Shown here in pieces: positions 9,730-19,796 of a stretch of DNA of 64,000 nucleotides (the stretch's first letter is position 1; each line of letters begins with the position of its first letter). A model generated the notes under the pieces. It did no database searches and was not told the origin of the DNA. It worked only from the letters and a program-made list of their open reading frames with translations. The stretch is from Winslowiella iniecta (GTDB taxonomy: Bacteria; Pseudomonadota; Gammaproteobacteria; Enterobacterales; Enterobacteriaceae). Location: assembly GCF_001267535.1 (NCBI RefSeq), contig NZ_JRXE01000001.1, forward strand, positions 2,568 to 66,567. Direction: 5' to 3'. The position numbers and the translations under genes are program-made.

Positions 9730-9745
9730 CTACAACAGATGCTGC

Positions 9746-12361
9746 TTACGCGTTTAACGCTTTGGTGATTTTCTCGTAGAGATCGCCAGAGAGTTTATCC
9801 AGCCCTTTCAGCTGCTCCAGCGCCTTACGCATTAATCCCTGACGCGTCGCATCATAACGTTTCAGCCGAATCAACGGCTCGATCACGCGTGCGGCAACCT
9901 GTGGGTTACGCGTATTGAGATCGGACAGAATCTCCACCAGGAACTGATAGCCACTGCCATCAATGGCATGGAATGCTGACGGGTTGGCCGAGGCAAACGC
10001 GCCAATCAGCGATCGCGTACGGTTTGGGTTGCTCAGGCTGAACGAGCGATGGTTCAGCAGTTCACGCACCCGCGACAGCACATCCGCCGCCGGGCTGGTG
10101 GCCTGCAAGATAAACCACTTATCCATTACCAGACCATCCTGGTGCCAGCGCTCGTCAAAGGCCGCCAGTAAGGCTTCACGGCATGGCAGCTGTGCAGCAA
10201 CTGCCGCCGACATCGCCGCCAGCGCATCTGTCATATTGTTGGCATGCTGATACTGCGCGGTGACTAACTTCTCGCCCAGCGTCGCATCACCCAGTGCCAG
10301 ATAACTCAGGCAGACATTTTTCAGCGAACGCTTGCCAATCTCCGCATGTTCAACCCGGTACTCCGTGCTTTGATTAGCGTAATAAACCGCCAGCAGCTCA
10401 TCAGCCAGTTCCGTCGCCAGCGTACGCATCAGCGCATCGCGTACAGAAGAGATGGCTTCCGGATCGATGGTTTCAAACAGTTCAGCGATTTCGTTTTCAC
10501 TCGGCAATGTCAGAATCAGCGCGGTCAGTGCCGGATCGCTGTTCTCTTCCAGCAGCACCGCGCGGAAGGCATCCGCAACATGCTGCGGCAGCGACAGTGG
10601 CTGGTCCTGCTGATGACGCGCGACATTCAGTTTGATATAGGTTGCCAGCAAACTCTGCGCCGCATCCCAGCGGGAGAAATCATTGCTGGCATGACGCATC
10701 AGGAAAGTCAGCTGCGCATCGCTCCAGTTGTAGTCCAGTTTCACCGGCGCAGAGAATTCGCGCAGCAGTGACGGCACCGGCTGGAAATAAACATTATCGA
10801 AGACAAACGTCTGGAAATCTTCAGTGATATTCAGCACGTTATGTACCGGATGGCCATTGTGCTGTAACGGGATCACTTTACCTTCACCATCGTACAGCTC
10901 GATATCCAGCGGAATATGCAGCGGCTGCTTCTCTTTTTGATCGGCAGTCGGTGGCGTCATCTGCGTCACATGCAGCGTGTACTGTTCCAGTTCCGGATTG
11001 TAGTCATCACGCACCGAAACCACTGGCGTACCGGACTGGCTGTACCAGCGACGGAACTGCGACAGGTCAACATTAGAAGCGTCTTCCATTGACTGCACAA
11101 AATCATCACAGGTCGCCGCGCTGCCGTCATGGCGCTCAAAATAGAGCTGCATGCCCTTCTGGAAATTCTCTTCGCCCAGCAGCGTGTGCAGCATCCGGAT
11201 CACTTCCGACCCTTTCTCATAGACCGTCAGAGTATAAAAGTTATTCATCTCGATAACCTGCTCGGGACGAATCGGGTGCGCCATCGGGCTGGCATCTTCA
11301 GCAAACTGGGAACCGCGCATCACGCGCACATTATCAATACGGTTTACCGCACGGGAACCGAGATCCGAACTGAATTCCTGATCGCGGAACACCGTCAGCC
11401 CCTCTTTCAGGCTGAGCTGGAACCAGTCGCGGCAGGTCACACGGTTACCGGTCCAGTTGTGGAAATATTCATGACCGATCACCGCCTCAATACCGAGGTA
11501 GTCTTTGTCAGTCGCGGTTTCCGCTTTCGCCAGCACATATTTTGAGTTAAAGACGTTCAGGCCTTTATTCTCCATCGCCCCCATATTGAAGAAATCGACC
11601 GCGACAATCATAAAGATATCGAGATCGTATTCGAGGCCAAAGCGCTCTTCATCCCACTTCATGCTGTTTTTCAGCGAGGTCATCGCCCAGTCAGCACGAT
11701 CAAGGTTGCCGCGATCAACATAGATCTCTAACGCCACATCACGGTTTGAGCGGGTGGTAAAGCTGTCGCGCAGCACGTCAAAATCACCAGCCACCAGCGC
11801 AAACAGGTAGCAAGGTTTCGGGAACGGGTCTTCCCACTTCATCCAGTGGCGACCATCCTCCATATTGCCGCCATCCAGGCGGTTACCGTTAGAGAGCAGG
11901 AAAGGATAGCGCGCCTGGTCAGCAATAATGGTGGTGGTAAAGCGCGCCAGCACATCCGGACGATCGAGATACCAGGTAATATGCTGGAATCCTTCCGCTT
12001 CACACTGGGTACATAACGCTTCACCCGATTTATACAGCCCTTCCAGCGCGGTATTCTGGTCCGGGTGGATATCGTTAACAATCTTCAGCGTGAAGTTTTC
12101 CGGCAGCTGATCGATGATCAGCGCGCCTTCCTGCAACTGATAGTGGCTCCACGGCTGGCCGTCAATCTCCAGCGAAATCAGCGTCAAATCTTCGCCGTCA
12201 AGGCGCAATGCAGCATCACTGGCACCTAACCGTTTGATGCGGCTGACCGCTGTCACGCGTGTCACGCTGGCATCAAGGTTGAAAGTCAGATCAATATCGG
12301 TAATGGTGTAATCAGGCGCACGATAATCATGGCGATTCTTAGCTTGAGGCTGTTGCGTCAT
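9746..12361 (-). CDS. pepN: Aminopeptidase N
   Basis: 871 residues (E. coli 870). A cytoplasmic M1-family zinc metallopeptidase and the main broad-specificity aminopeptidase for peptide turnover. The exopeptidase motif GAMEN lies near residue 259 and the zinc site HEYFHNWTG with downstream glutamate in LKEGLTVFRDQEF near residue 296. The N-terminal beta-saddle and the long C-terminal helical domain are both present. Monocistronic by context: it converges with ssuB and diverges from pncB, the same arrangement as in E. coli. Confidence 0.97.
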   Translation of the reverse strand: MTQQPQAKNRHDYRAPDYTITDIDLTFNLDASVTRVTAVSRIKRLGASDAALRLDGEDLTLISLEIDGQPWSHYQLQEGALIIDQLPENFTLKIVNDIHPDQNTALEGLYKSGEALCTQCEAEGFQHITWYLDRPDVLARFTTTIIADQARYPFLLSNGNRLDGGNMEDGRHWMKWEDPFPKPCYLFALVAGDFDVLRDSFTTRSNRDVALEIYVDRGNLDRADWAMTSLKNSMKWDEERFGLEYDLDIFMIVAVDFFNMGAMENKGLNVFNSKYVLAKAETATDKDYLGIEAVIGHEYFHNWTGNRVTCRDWFQLSLKEGLTVFRDQEFSSDLGSRAVNRIDNVRVMRGSQFAEDASPMAHPIRPEQVIEMNNFYTLTVYEKGSEVIRMLHTLLGEENFQKGMQLYFERHDGSAATCDDFVQSMEDASNVDLSQFRRWYSQSGTPVVSVRDDYNPELEQYTLHVTQMTPPTADQKEKQPLHIPLDIELYDGEGKVIPLQHNGHPVHNVLNITEDFQTFVFDNVYFQPVPSLLREFSAPVKLDYNWSDAQLTFLMRHASNDFSRWDAAQSLLATYIKLNVARHQQDQPLSLPQHVADAFRAVLLEENSDPALTALILTLPSENEIAELFETIDPEAISSVRDALMRTLATELADELLAVYYANQSTEYRVEHAEIGKRSLKNVCLSYLALGDATLGEKLVTAQYQHANNMTDALAAMSAAVAAQLPCREALLAAFDERWHQDGLVMDKWFILQATSPAADVLSRVRELLNHRSFSLSNPNRTRSLIGAFASANPSAFHAIDGSGYQFLVEILSDLNTRNPQVAARVIEPLIRLKRYDATRQGLMRKALEQLKGLDKLSGDLYEKITKALNA

Positions 12362-12627
12362 AGAATTCTTCTCACGTCTTCAGAAAAAAGTTAATCGGTT
12401 CAAGTCTATTCCTGTTGCGCAAAGGTTGCCACGATGAATCACCGTGATTCGCAGCAAATTACACATTCTATTAACAATGGCACTTTTTACCCTCGACCTG
12501 ACGGTCTGAATTGTGCTGTGATCGGGTTCAATAAATAAGTAATCCGGTTATACTTCTGGCTCTTGATTGAGACACTTTACTTACACCAAGGAAACGCTCC
12601 GCGCGCGAGAGGATGCTGAAACGCACC

Positions 12628-13833
12628 ATGACACGACACGCTTCCCCGATATTGACCACGCTGCTTGATACTGATGCTTACAAGCTTCATATGCAGCAAG
12701 CCGTGTTTCATCGCTATAACGACGTTTTCGTCGCGGCGGAGTTTCGCTGCCGTGGTGACGACCTGCTGGGCATTTATGCAGATGAAATTTCTCAACAGAT
12801 CGCGATGATGTCCGCGCTGGCGCTGAGCGACGAGGAGTACAACTACCTCGCCTCACTGCCGTTCTTCACAGCGGACTATCTCGACTGGCTGCGCGACTTC
12901 CGTTATGACCCGACGCAAGTGCGGGTGCGCAATCACCAGGGCAAACTGGATATCCGTATCACCGGCCCGTGGCGCGAAGTGATTATGTGGGAGGTTCCGC
13001 TACTGGCGCTGATCAGTGAAGTGGTGCATCGCCACCGTTCACCGCAGGTGACCACAGAGATGGCGGTGGAACATCTGCACAGCAAACTGGCGGCGTTTAA
13101 CCGTCTGACGGCGGATATTGATCTGTCGCGCTTCAGACTGATGGATTTCGGCACCCGTCGCCGCTTCTCTGGTGAGGTGCAACTGGCTATCGTCAGTACC
13201 CTGAAGCAGCAGTTCCCGTGGCTGGTGGGTTCGAGCAACTATGAAATAGCCCGCAAACTCGATATCGCGCCAGTGGGCACCCAGGCGCATGAGTGGTTCC
13301 AGGCGCATCAGCAAATCAGCCCGGTACTGGCTAACAGTCAGCGTGCCGCCCTGCAGGCGTGGCTGGAAGAGTATGATGATCAGCTGGGTATCGCGCTCAC
13401 CGACTGCATCACCATGGACGCTTTCCTGCGTGATTTCGGTAAGGGTTTCGCCAGCCGCTATCAGGGGCTGCGTCATGACTCGGGCGATCCGGTTGAATGG
13501 GGCGAGAAAGCTATCGCGCATTATCAGCGGCTGGATATTGACCCACTCAGCAAAACGCTGGTGTTTTCCGATAACCTCGATCTGGAAAAAGCGGTCAGCC
13601 TTTATCGCCACTTTGGCCAGCGCGTGAATCTGAATTTCGGTATCGGCACGCGCCTGACCTGTGATATCCCGCAGGTTAAGCCGCTGAATATCGTGATCAA
13701 ACTGGTTGAGTGTAATGGCAAACCGGTAGCCAAACTTTCCGACAGTCCGGGTAAAACCATCTGTCAGGATCAGGCGTTTGTCCGCGCGTTACGTAAAGCC
13801 TTTGACCTGCCGCTGGTCAAAAAAGCCAGCTAA
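12628..13833 (+). CDS. pncB: Nicotinate phosphoribosyltransferase
   Basis: 401 residues (E. coli 400). Converts nicotinate and PRPP to nicotinate mononucleotide with ATP hydrolysis, the entry step of NAD salvage. The key segment [18 protein letters not shown] carries the histidine that is phosphorylated during catalysis, and [20 protein letters not shown] is characteristic of the family. Start: ATG at 12628 gives MTRHASP, aligning with the family N-terminus. An in-frame ATG at 12613 would add five residues and sits directly against the GAGAGG motif, so 12628 is preferred but not certain. Divergent from pepN. In E. coli it is repressed by NadR; no clear NadR box was found. Confidence 0.95.
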   Translation: MTRHASPILTTLLDTDAYKLHMQQAVFHRYNDVFVAAEFRCRGDDLLGIYADEISQQIAMMSALALSDEEYNYLASLPFFTADYLDWLRDFRYDPTQVRVRNHQGKLDIRITGPWREVIMWEVPLLALISEVVHRHRSPQVTTEMAVEHLHSKLAAFNRLTADIDLSRFRLMDFGTRRRFSGEVQLAIVSTLKQQFPWLVGSSNYEIARKLDIAPVGTQAHEWFQAHQQISPVLANSQRAALQAWLEEYDDQLGIALTDCITMDAFLRDFGKGFASRYQGLRHDSGDPVEWGEKAIAHYQRLDIDPLSKTLVFSDNLDLEKAVSLYRHFGQRVNLNFGIGTRLTCDIPQVKPLNIVIKLVECNGKPVAKLSDSPGKTICQDQAFVRALRKAFDLPLVKKAS

Positions 13834-13841
13834 GAACTTCC

Positions 13842-13863
13842 GGGGACGTGCCACTTCGTCCCC
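13842..13863. repeat. Inverted repeat downstream of pncB
   Basis: Perfect 7-bp arms GGGGACG and CGTCCCC with an 8-nt loop, beginning 9 nt after the pncB stop codon. No T run follows, so it may be a stabilising 3' hairpin rather than an intrinsic terminator. Confidence 0.5.
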
Positions 13864-14004
13864 GAACTCCCCGCTTTAGTGAATAAATCTCATCTGCTAC
13901 CGCGAATTCTTCTTGTGTCCTGCCCGACGGCAAGTAACATAGCAATACCCTCAGATCCGGGGGTTATTAATTTTCAAATCAGAAACTAATAAAGAGAGAA
14001 ATTT

Positions 14005-15405
14005 ATGAGCGTAGTGCCTGTAGCGGATGTACTGCACGGCCGTGTCGCGGTTGACAGCGAAGTCACCGTACGTGGTTGGGTGCGTACCCGAAGAGATTCA
14101 AAAGCCGGTATTTCCTTTGTCGCCGTTTATGACGGTTCCTGCTTTAATCCCGTTCAGGCTGTCGTAAATAATTCTCTGAATAATTATCAGGAAGAAGTAT
14201 TGCGCCTGACCACCGGTTGCTCAGTGATTGTCACCGGTAAAGTGGTGGCGTCGCCGGGTGAAGGCCAGAGCTTTGAAATTCAGGCGACGGCGGTAGAAGT
14301 GGTCGGCTGGGTTGACGATCCGGATACCTATCCGATGGCGGCAAAACGCCACAGCATCGAGTATCTGCGTGAAGTCGCGCACCTGCGCCCGCGTACCAAC
14401 TTGATCGGTGCGGTTGCACGTGTACGCCATACGCTGGCGCAGGCACTGCATCGCTTCTTCCATGAGAACGGCTATTTCTGGGTGTCCACTCCGCTGATCA
14501 CTGCATCCGATACCGAAGGTGCCGGTGAAATGTTCCGCGTATCGACGCTGGACCTGGAAAACCTGCCGCGCGACCCGCAGGGTAAAGTGGATTTCAGCGA
14601 AGACTTCTTTGGTAAAGAAGCTTTCCTGACGGTTTCTGGTCAGCTGAACGGTGAAACCTACGCCAGTGCGCTGTCTAAGATCTACACCTTTGGCCCAACC
14701 TTCCGCGCTGAGAACTCCAATACCAGCCGTCACCTGGCTGAATTCTGGATGCTGGAGCCGGAAATCGCTTTCGCCGATCTGAACGATGCCGCAGCACTGG
14801 CAGAAGCGATGCTGAAGTATGTGTTTAAAGCGGTGCTCGAAGAGCGTGCCGACGATATGGCCTTCTTTGCCGAGCGCGTCGATAAAGATGCGGTAGCTCG
14901 CCTGGAACGCTTTGTCACTACGGATTTCGCTCAGGTGGATTACACCGATGCCGTCAATATTCTGCTGGCTTCCGGCAAGAAATTTGAGAACGATGTTTCC
15001 TGGGGTATCGACCTCTCCTCTGAACATGAACGTTACCTTGCAGAGCAGCACTTCAAAGCGCCAGTGGTAGTGAAAAACTATCCGAAGGACATTAAAGCCT
15101 TCTATATGCGCCTGAACGAAGATGGCAAAACAGTTGCCGCGATGGACGTTCTGGCACCGGGTATTGGCGAAATTATCGGTGGTTCACAACGTGAAGAACG
15201 TCTGGATGTGCTGGATGCGCGTCTCGAAGAAATGGGCCTGAATAAAGAAGATTACTGGTGGTATCGCGACCTGCGTCGCTATGGCACCGTGCCTCACTCA
15301 GGTTTTGGCTTAGGTTTCGAACGTTTAATCGCTTATGTCACCGGCGTACAAAATGTAAGAGATGTTATCCCGTTCCCTCGTACACCACGTAACGCCAGCT
15401 TCTGA
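14005..15405 (+). CDS. asnS: Asparaginyl-tRNA synthetase
   Basis: 466 residues, as in E. coli. A class IIb aminoacyl-tRNA synthetase charging tRNA-Asn. The N-terminal OB fold (about 1-105) binds the anticodon ([14 protein letters not shown]). The catalytic domain has motif 2 [21 protein letters not shown], split around the variable loop, and motif 3 [15 protein letters not shown] near the C-terminus, ending in the typical [14 protein letters not shown] purine-rich AAAGAGAGAAA ribosome site precedes ATG 14005. It has its own intrinsic terminator at 15441. Confidence 0.98.
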   Translation: MSVVPVADVLHGRVAVDSEVTVRGWVRTRRDSKAGISFVAVYDGSCFNPVQAVVNNSLNNYQEEVLRLTTGCSVIVTGKVVASPGEGQSFEIQATAVEVVGWVDDPDTYPMAAKRHSIEYLREVAHLRPRTNLIGAVARVRHTLAQALHRFFHENGYFWVSTPLITASDTEGAGEMFRVSTLDLENLPRDPQGKVDFSEDFFGKEAFLTVSGQLNGETYASALSKIYTFGPTFRAENSNTSRHLAEFWMLEPEIAFADLNDAAALAEAMLKYVFKAVLEERADDMAFFAERVDKDAVARLERFVTTDFAQVDYTDAVNILLASGKKFENDVSWGIDLSSEHERYLAEQHFKAPVVVKNYPKDIKAFYMRLNEDGKTVAAMDVLAPGIGEIIGGSQREERLDVLDARLEEMGLNKEDYWWYRDLRRYGTVPHSGFGLGFERLIAYVTGVQNVRDVIPFPRTPRNASF

Positions 15406-15440
15406 TTTTCGGCATTAAATATAAGAAATTCATATATATA

Positions 15441-15468
15441 AAAAGGTCAGCCTCGCTGACCTTTTTTT
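15441..15468 (+). terminator. asnS intrinsic terminator
   Basis: 11-bp stem AAAAGGTCAGC-CTC-GCTGACCTTTT followed by further Ts, 36 nt after the asnS stop. Confidence 0.9.
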
Positions 15469-15508
15469 ATTTTTGTAATTTTAGAGTTGTCTCACAAAGT
15501 TCCGTATA

Positions 15509-15603
15509 TTTTACATTTTGTAATACATATTTTCCTTTTGTAACCAGATTAGGAGATTAGTAGCATTTTCGAGGTGGATTAACCGTGCTTTGAATGGAAA
15601 GAT
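15509..15603 (+). promoter_or_regulatory. ompF promoter with OmpR-box-like sites
   Basis: The TTTACATTTTGTAATACATA segment (from about 15509) and TTCCTTTTGTAACCAGATT (about 15532-15550) correspond to the tandem OmpR F1/F2 boxes upstream of E. coli ompF. TAGTAGCATTTTCGAGG (15559-15575) resembles F3. The conserved run TTTGAATGGAAAGATGCCTG contains the -10 element AAAGAT (15598-15603). OmpR control in response to osmolarity is inferred from this conservation. Confidence 0.75.
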
Positions 15604-15609
15604 GCCTGC

Positions 15610-15706
15610 AGACACAGGAAGACACCAAACTCTCTTCGTAGTTCTGTAAAGAATTATTGACGGCAGTGGCAGGTGTCCGAATAAACTCCAATGAGGGTAA
15701 TAATAA
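15610..15706 (+). promoter_or_regulatory. ompF mRNA 5' leader with MicF target region
   Basis: From the inferred start A at 15610 the leader keeps long blocks of the E. coli ompF leader: AGACACCAAACTCTC, TTATTGACGGCAGTGGCAGG and ATGAGGGTAATAATAAATGA around the ribosome site. The last block is where the antisense sRNA MicF pairs in E. coli. The leader is 97 nt versus about 110 in E. coli. micF itself is not in this window. Confidence 0.7.
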
Positions 15707-16792
15707 ATGATGAAGCGCAACATTCTTGCAGTGGTAATTCCAGCTCTGTTGGCTGCAGGCGCAGCAAACGCAGCAGAAATCTATAATAAAGATGGCAACA
15801 AACTGGATCTGTACGGTAAAGCAGTTGGCCTGCACTACTTCTCTAAAGATGACGGTAATGACGGCGACAACTCTTATGTTCGTTTCGGCTTCAAAGGTGA
15901 AACTCAGATTTCTGACCAACTGACCGGTTACGGCCAGTGGGAATACAACGTTCAGGCTAACAACTCTGAAGGCTCTGATGCACAAGACGGCAACAAAACC
16001 CGTCTGGGCTTTGCCGGTCTGAAATTCGGCGACGCGGGTTCTTTCGACTACGGTCGTAACTACGGCGTCGCTTATGATGCCATCGCATGGACTGACATGC
16101 TGCCAGAATTCGGTGGTGATTTCGGCTTCTCCGACACCATGACCAGCCGTACTACCGGCGTGGCGACCTACCGTAACACCAACTTCTTCGGCCTGGTTGA
16201 TGGCTGGGATTTCGCAGTACAGTACCAGGGTAAAAACGACCGTGAAGACATCCGTCGTGCGAATGGTGATGGCTGGGGTATCTCCTCTTCTTACGTTTCT
16301 CCAGTCGGTGTTGGCATCGTGGGTGCATACTCAAGCCAGGATCGTACCGAGCGTCAGAACACCGGTGCAACCACTCTTGGTCGTGGCGACCGTGCAGAAG
16401 TTTGGGCAGCTGGCGTGAAATATGACGCGAACAACATCTACCTGGCAGCAACCTACGGTGAAGGCCGTAACGCAACGCCAATCAGCGGCACCCGCAACGG
16501 TACCGAGGTTTCTGGTTTTGCTAACAAATCCATCACTACCGAAGCGGTTGCTCAGTACCAGTTCGATTTCGGTCTGCGCCCATCCCTGGCATATGTGCAG
16601 GGCAAAGCTAAAGACGTAGAAGGCATTGGCGATGCAGATATCTACAAATATGTTTCTGTAGGTACCACTTACTACTTCAACAAAAACATGTCTACCTATG
16701 TTGATTACCGTATCAACCTGCTGAAAAACGACAACGCGTTGGGTCTGGCTGACGACGATATCGTAGGCCTGGGTCTGGTATACCAGTTCTGA
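15707..16792 (+). CDS. ompF: Outer membrane porin OmpF
   Basis: 361 residues including a 22-residue signal peptide ending AGAANA before the mature [11 protein letters not shown] general trimeric 16-strand porin. Recognised by the N-terminal block [40 protein letters not shown] around the constriction loop L3, and the terminal phenylalanine of VYQF needed for BAM recognition. It lies between asnS and aspC exactly as ompF does in E. coli, and it has the ompF-type promoter and leader, so OmpF is preferred over OmpC. The start is the first of two tandem ATGs (15707, 15710), as in E. coli. Confidence 0.95.
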   Translation: MMKRNILAVVIPALLAAGAANAAEIYNKDGNKLDLYGKAVGLHYFSKDDGNDGDNSYVRFGFKGETQISDQLTGYGQWEYNVQANNSEGSDAQDGNKTRLGFAGLKFGDAGSFDYGRNYGVAYDAIAWTDMLPEFGGDFGFSDTMTSRTTGVATYRNTNFFGLVDGWDFAVQYQGKNDREDIRRANGDGWGISSSYVSPVGVGIVGAYSSQDRTERQNTGATTLGRGDRAEVWAAGVKYDANNIYLAATYGEGRNATPISGTRNGTEVSGFANKSITTEAVAQYQFDFGLRPSLAYVQGKAKDVEGIGDADIYKYVSVGTTYYFNKNMSTYVDYRINLLKNDNALGLADDDIVGLGLVYQF

Positions 16793-16820
16793 TTGCCTGC
16801 AATTTATCGCAAGCTGGATA

Positions 16821-16850
16821 AAAAAACGGAGCCGAAAGGCTCCGTTTTTG
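16821..16850 (+). terminator. ompF intrinsic terminator
   Basis: Stem AAAACGGAGCC-GAAA-GGCTCCGTTTT with a stable GAAA tetraloop and T tail, about 30 nt after the ompF stop. Confidence 0.92.
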
Positions 16851-17049
16851 TTTATCACGCTTTGCCTCAGAGCCTGCTGCAATAAGGTTCACCCGCCTGA
16901 TTTGACCACCGCTCCCGCTTCCCGGGTCAAACCCAAAATCACGGTGAGATCTGCGTAGTTCTTTTTGTCGCAAACGGTTGGCATTTGCCCGTTCTGGCGT
17001 TAACCTGAGAACTCAATTCGCTTTAGATTAAGCTTACGGACCCTCTCAT

Positions 17050-18240
17050 ATGTTTGAAAACATTGCAGCTGCACCCGCCGACCCGATTCTTGGTTTAGCC
17101 GATCTTTTCCGTGCCGACGACCGTCCCAATAAAATCAATCTCGGCATTGGTGTGTACAAGGATGAAACCGGAAAAACACCTGTTCTGACCAGCGTGAAGA
17201 AAGCGGAACAGTATCTGCTGGAAAACGAAACCACTAAAAACTACCTGAGCATTGATGGCCTGGCTGATTTCGGTCACTGCACTCAGGAGCTGCTGTTTGG
17301 TAAAGGCAACGAGATTATCACCAGCAAACGTGCGCGCACTGCGCAAACCCCTGGCGGTACCGGTGCGCTGCGTGTGGCCGCAGACTTCCTCGCTAACCAG
17401 ACGGCCGTTAAACGCATCTGGGTAAGTAACCCGAGCTGGCCGAACCATAAAAATGTGTTCGAATCTGCTGGCCTGGAAGTGTGTGAGTACAATTACTACG
17501 ATGCGGAAAACCATCAGCTGAATTTCGACGGTATGGTTGCCAGCCTGCGTGAAGCGAAAGCGGGTGACGTGGTGCTGTTCCACGGCTGCTGCCATAACCC
17601 AACCGGCATCGACCCAACCGCAGAACAGTGGGCGCAGCTCTCGGAACTGTCACAGGCCAGTGGCTGGTTACCGCTGTTTGACTTCGCCTATCAGGGCTTT
17701 GCGCGTGGACTGGAAGAAGATGCTGAAGGCCTGCGCATTTTCGCCGCCAGCCATCAGGAGCTGATCGTTGCCAGCTCTTACTCCAAGAACTTTGGTCTGT
17801 ATAATGAGCGCGTCGGTGCATTTACGTTGGTAGCGGCCGATGCGGCCATTGCTGATGTCTCCTTCAGCCAGGTAAAAGCCACCATTCGTGCCAACTACTC
17901 TAACCCGCCGGCTCACGGTGCGGCAGTGGTTGCCACTATCCTCGGTAATGACGCTCTGCGCGCCATCTGGGAGCAGGAACTGACCGATATGCGTCAGCGT
18001 ATTCACCGTATGCGTCAACTGTTTGTAAATACCCTGCAAGAGAAAGGGGCAGATCGTGATTTCAGCTTTATCATCAATCAAAACGGTATGTTCTCATTCA
18101 GCGGCCTGACCAAAGATCAGGTCGTGCGCCTGCGTGAAGAGTTTGGTGTTTATGCGGTGAATTCCGGACGCGTTAACGTTGCCGGTATGACGCCAGATAA
18201 TATGGCACCACTGTGCGAAGCGATTGTGGCGGTGCTGTAA
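17050..18240 (+). CDS. aspC: Aspartate aminotransferase
   Basis: 396 residues, as E. coli AspC. A cytoplasmic PLP enzyme of fold type I subgroup Ia interconverting aspartate/2-oxoglutarate and oxaloacetate/glutamate. The PLP lysine is K246 in [33 protein letters not shown] and the C-terminal [10 protein letters not shown] (substrate-binding arginine) are family signatures. TyrB is the close paralogue, but the synteny with ompF identifies aspC. It converges on gloC, and the junction contains palindromic repeats rather than a clear T-tailed terminator. Confidence 0.96.
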   Translation: MFENIAAAPADPILGLADLFRADDRPNKINLGIGVYKDETGKTPVLTSVKKAEQYLLENETTKNYLSIDGLADFGHCTQELLFGKGNEIITSKRARTAQTPGGTGALRVAADFLANQTAVKRIWVSNPSWPNHKNVFESAGLEVCEYNYYDAENHQLNFDGMVASLREAKAGDVVLFHGCCHNPTGIDPTAEQWAQLSELSQASGWLPLFDFAYQGFARGLEEDAEGLRIFAASHQELIVASSYSKNFGLYNERVGAFTLVAADAAIADVSFSQVKATIRANYSNPPAHGAAVVATILGNDALRAIWEQELTDMRQRIHRMRQLFVNTLQEKGADRDFSFIINQNGMFSFSGLTKDQVVRLREEFGVYAVNSGRVNVAGMTPDNMAPLCEAIVAVL

Positions 18241-18251
18241 ATAATACCCAG

Positions 18252-18366
18252 GGGCGGCGCTGTCGCCGCACCCGTGCCGAACAGTAGGGGCGGCGAGAAC
18301 GCCGCCCGTGCTGAGGGTTAGCATCCCGCATGCCATCAGGACGGGAGCCGAAAACGGCGCCCCTAC
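18252..18366. repeat. GC-rich palindromic repeat cluster, aspC/gloC convergent junction
   Basis: Three palindromes: an imperfect one GGGCGGCG-CTGT-CGCCGCACCC (18252-18273), the consensus GGGCGGCGAGAACGCCGCCC (18288-18307), and GGGAGCCGAAAACGGCGCCC (18343-18362). The last two are separated by exactly 35 bp (18308-18342, GTGCTGAGG...CATCAGGAC). They are bounded by GTAGGGGCGGCG at 18284 and CGGCGCCCCTAC ending at 18366, giving an 83-bp element with terminal inverted repeats. Confidence 0.9.
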
Positions 18367-18384
18367 GTAAAATCAGCGGGACAG

Positions 18385-19014
18385 CTATTGCAGGAAAGGA
18401 TTGCTGACTCGTTCATGACCGAGCGTCGACATCGGTCCATGGCCTGGAATAAAGGTCACATCATCGCCCAGCGGCAGCAGCTTATCCCGGATGGAATCAA
18501 TTAACGCCTGATGGTCGCCCTGCGGGAAATCGCTGCGGCCGACACCACCATTGAAAATCACATCGCCAGAAACCAGCAGACGACCCACCGCATCAAAGAA
18601 TACAATATGACCCGGCGTGTGCCCCGGGCAATGCAGGACATCGAGCCTGATCTGCCCTACTTCGACCGTTTCGCCTTCTTCCAGCCAGCGATCCGGCGCC
18701 AAAGGCGCGCACTCTGCCAGGCCAAACATACGGCTCTGCGCAGGCAAACCGTCCAGCCAGAAAGCATCGCGCTTTTGTGGGCCAATAATTTTCACCGCAT
18801 AATGCGCGGCAAGTTCAGCAGCGGCACCGACGTGGTCGAGATGCCCATGAGTCAGTAGAATCTGCGTGACGGTTACGCCCTGCTCAGCCACGGCTTGCTT
18901 AATTTTCTCAGCGTCACCGCCCGGATCGACAATAGCGGCTTGTTGCGTTTCCGCACACCAAATCAACGAGCAGTTCTGAGCGAATGCCGTGACGGGAATA
19001 ATGTGATAATCCAT
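18385..19014 (-). CDS. gloC: Hydroxyacylglutathione hydrolase GloC (YcbL), MBL fold
   Basis: 209 residues, single-domain type II glyoxalase of the metallo-beta-lactamase superfamily. The zinc motif [11 protein letters not shown] gives the HxHxDH ligands, with further ligands in [26 protein letters not shown] and [15 protein letters not shown]. coli YcbL hydrolyses S-lactoylglutathione as an accessory glyoxalase II. It lacks the C-terminal substrate domain of GloB. First gene past the aspC junction, on the same strand as mepK and ldtD. Confidence 0.92.
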   Translation of the reverse strand: MDYHIIPVTAFAQNCSLIWCAETQQAAIVDPGGDAEKIKQAVAEQGVTVTQILLTHGHLDHVGAAAELAAHYAVKIIGPQKRDAFWLDGLPAQSRMFGLAECAPLAPDRWLEEGETVEVGQIRLDVLHCPGHTPGHIVFFDAVGRLLVSGDVIFNGGVGRSDFPQGDHQALIDSIRDKLLPLGDDVTFIPGHGPMSTLGHERVSNPFLQ

Positions 19015-19060
19015 AACACTCCGTTACCGGCCAACACAGGGTTGCCGGAATTTCTCTTAA

Positions 19061-19609
19061 TTACCAGGTTCTTACCGGCCCGGTATCAATGTGCACAAAG
19101 TCACTGCTGGGGTAGTATCCTACACCACCTGCGCGCATTTTTAATGCCGCTTTGCGTACATTGCTTAGAGAAACGCCTTCAATATGGAAATCCATCGCCT
19201 GACCCAGCGTGTGATAGCTGTGTTTTGCCACCCCTTTGCTGTGCGAACGCAATTCATTATTGGTCGCCAGCGAACGGTAACCGGAAATCAGCTGCACCGG
19301 TTTACGGGTTTCCAGCATCGCCTGCAGGCGGTAGAGCTGATCAAAGAGTTTAGGATCGATGCTCTTCACTTTATTCGCCCGATAATCACGGAAAAAGTGA
19401 TTCAGACGCGATAACTCATCTTTGTCGTAGCTTTTACCATTAAAAAACTCAGTTTTAAGCGTTTCACCGGTATGAAGGTTACTGAGGGTAAGCACACGAG
19501 GACGAGGGGTGGAAAGCGTAGCAAATGCCTGACCTGGCAGCAGCGCTAAACCACAAGCTGCTCCGCCTAATGCCAGTAACTTACGGCGTTGAGAATCGAA
19601 TTTATCCAT
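19061..19609 (-). CDS. mepK: Murein endopeptidase MepK (YcbK), Tat-exported
   Basis: 182 residues of the DUF882/peptidase M15-like family. The N-terminus has a twin-arginine signal (SQRRKLLALGG, hydrophobic core, cleavage near GQAFA), so the folded protein is likely exported by Tat. The zinc-site pattern is SYHTLGQAMDFHIEG and the C-terminal DFVHIDTGPVRTW. E. coli MepK cleaves meso-DAP-meso-DAP (3-3) crosslinks, counteracting L,D-transpeptidases. Its location next to ldtD, which makes those crosslinks, agrees with that role. Confidence 0.92.
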   Translation of the reverse strand: MDKFDSQRRKLLALGGAACGLALLPGQAFATLSTPRPRVLTLSNLHTGETLKTEFFNGKSYDKDELSRLNHFFRDYRANKVKSIDPKLFDQLYRLQAMLETRKPVQLISGYRSLATNNELRSHSKGVAKHSYHTLGQAMDFHIEGVSLSNVRKAALKMRAGGVGYYPSSDFVHIDTGPVRTW

Positions 19610-19746
19610 GAAATGCTGTTACCTGAATGTAAAAACCGAAAACGTGCAAAAACCACACAAGGCCGAACCATAACCGCCGTATAGCCATCCGTCAACCCAC
19701 CAGCCAGTAAACTGCGAGGAGTATTCACCCGGCACCGCGCAGACAG

Positions 19747-19772
19747 TAAAAAGCCGGGACATTGCCCGGCTC
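19747..19772 (-). terminator. ldtD intrinsic terminator
   Basis: On the minus strand AGCCGGG-CAATGT-CCCGGCT followed by TTTTT, about 25 nt after the ldtD stop. Confidence 0.88.
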
Positions 19773-19796
19773 TGTTTGTTGCTGAATTTTCAACTA

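Noticed and set aside
14221-15051. 276-codon open frame on the minus strand
   Set aside because: Antisense to asnS with no start signal or homology recognised.
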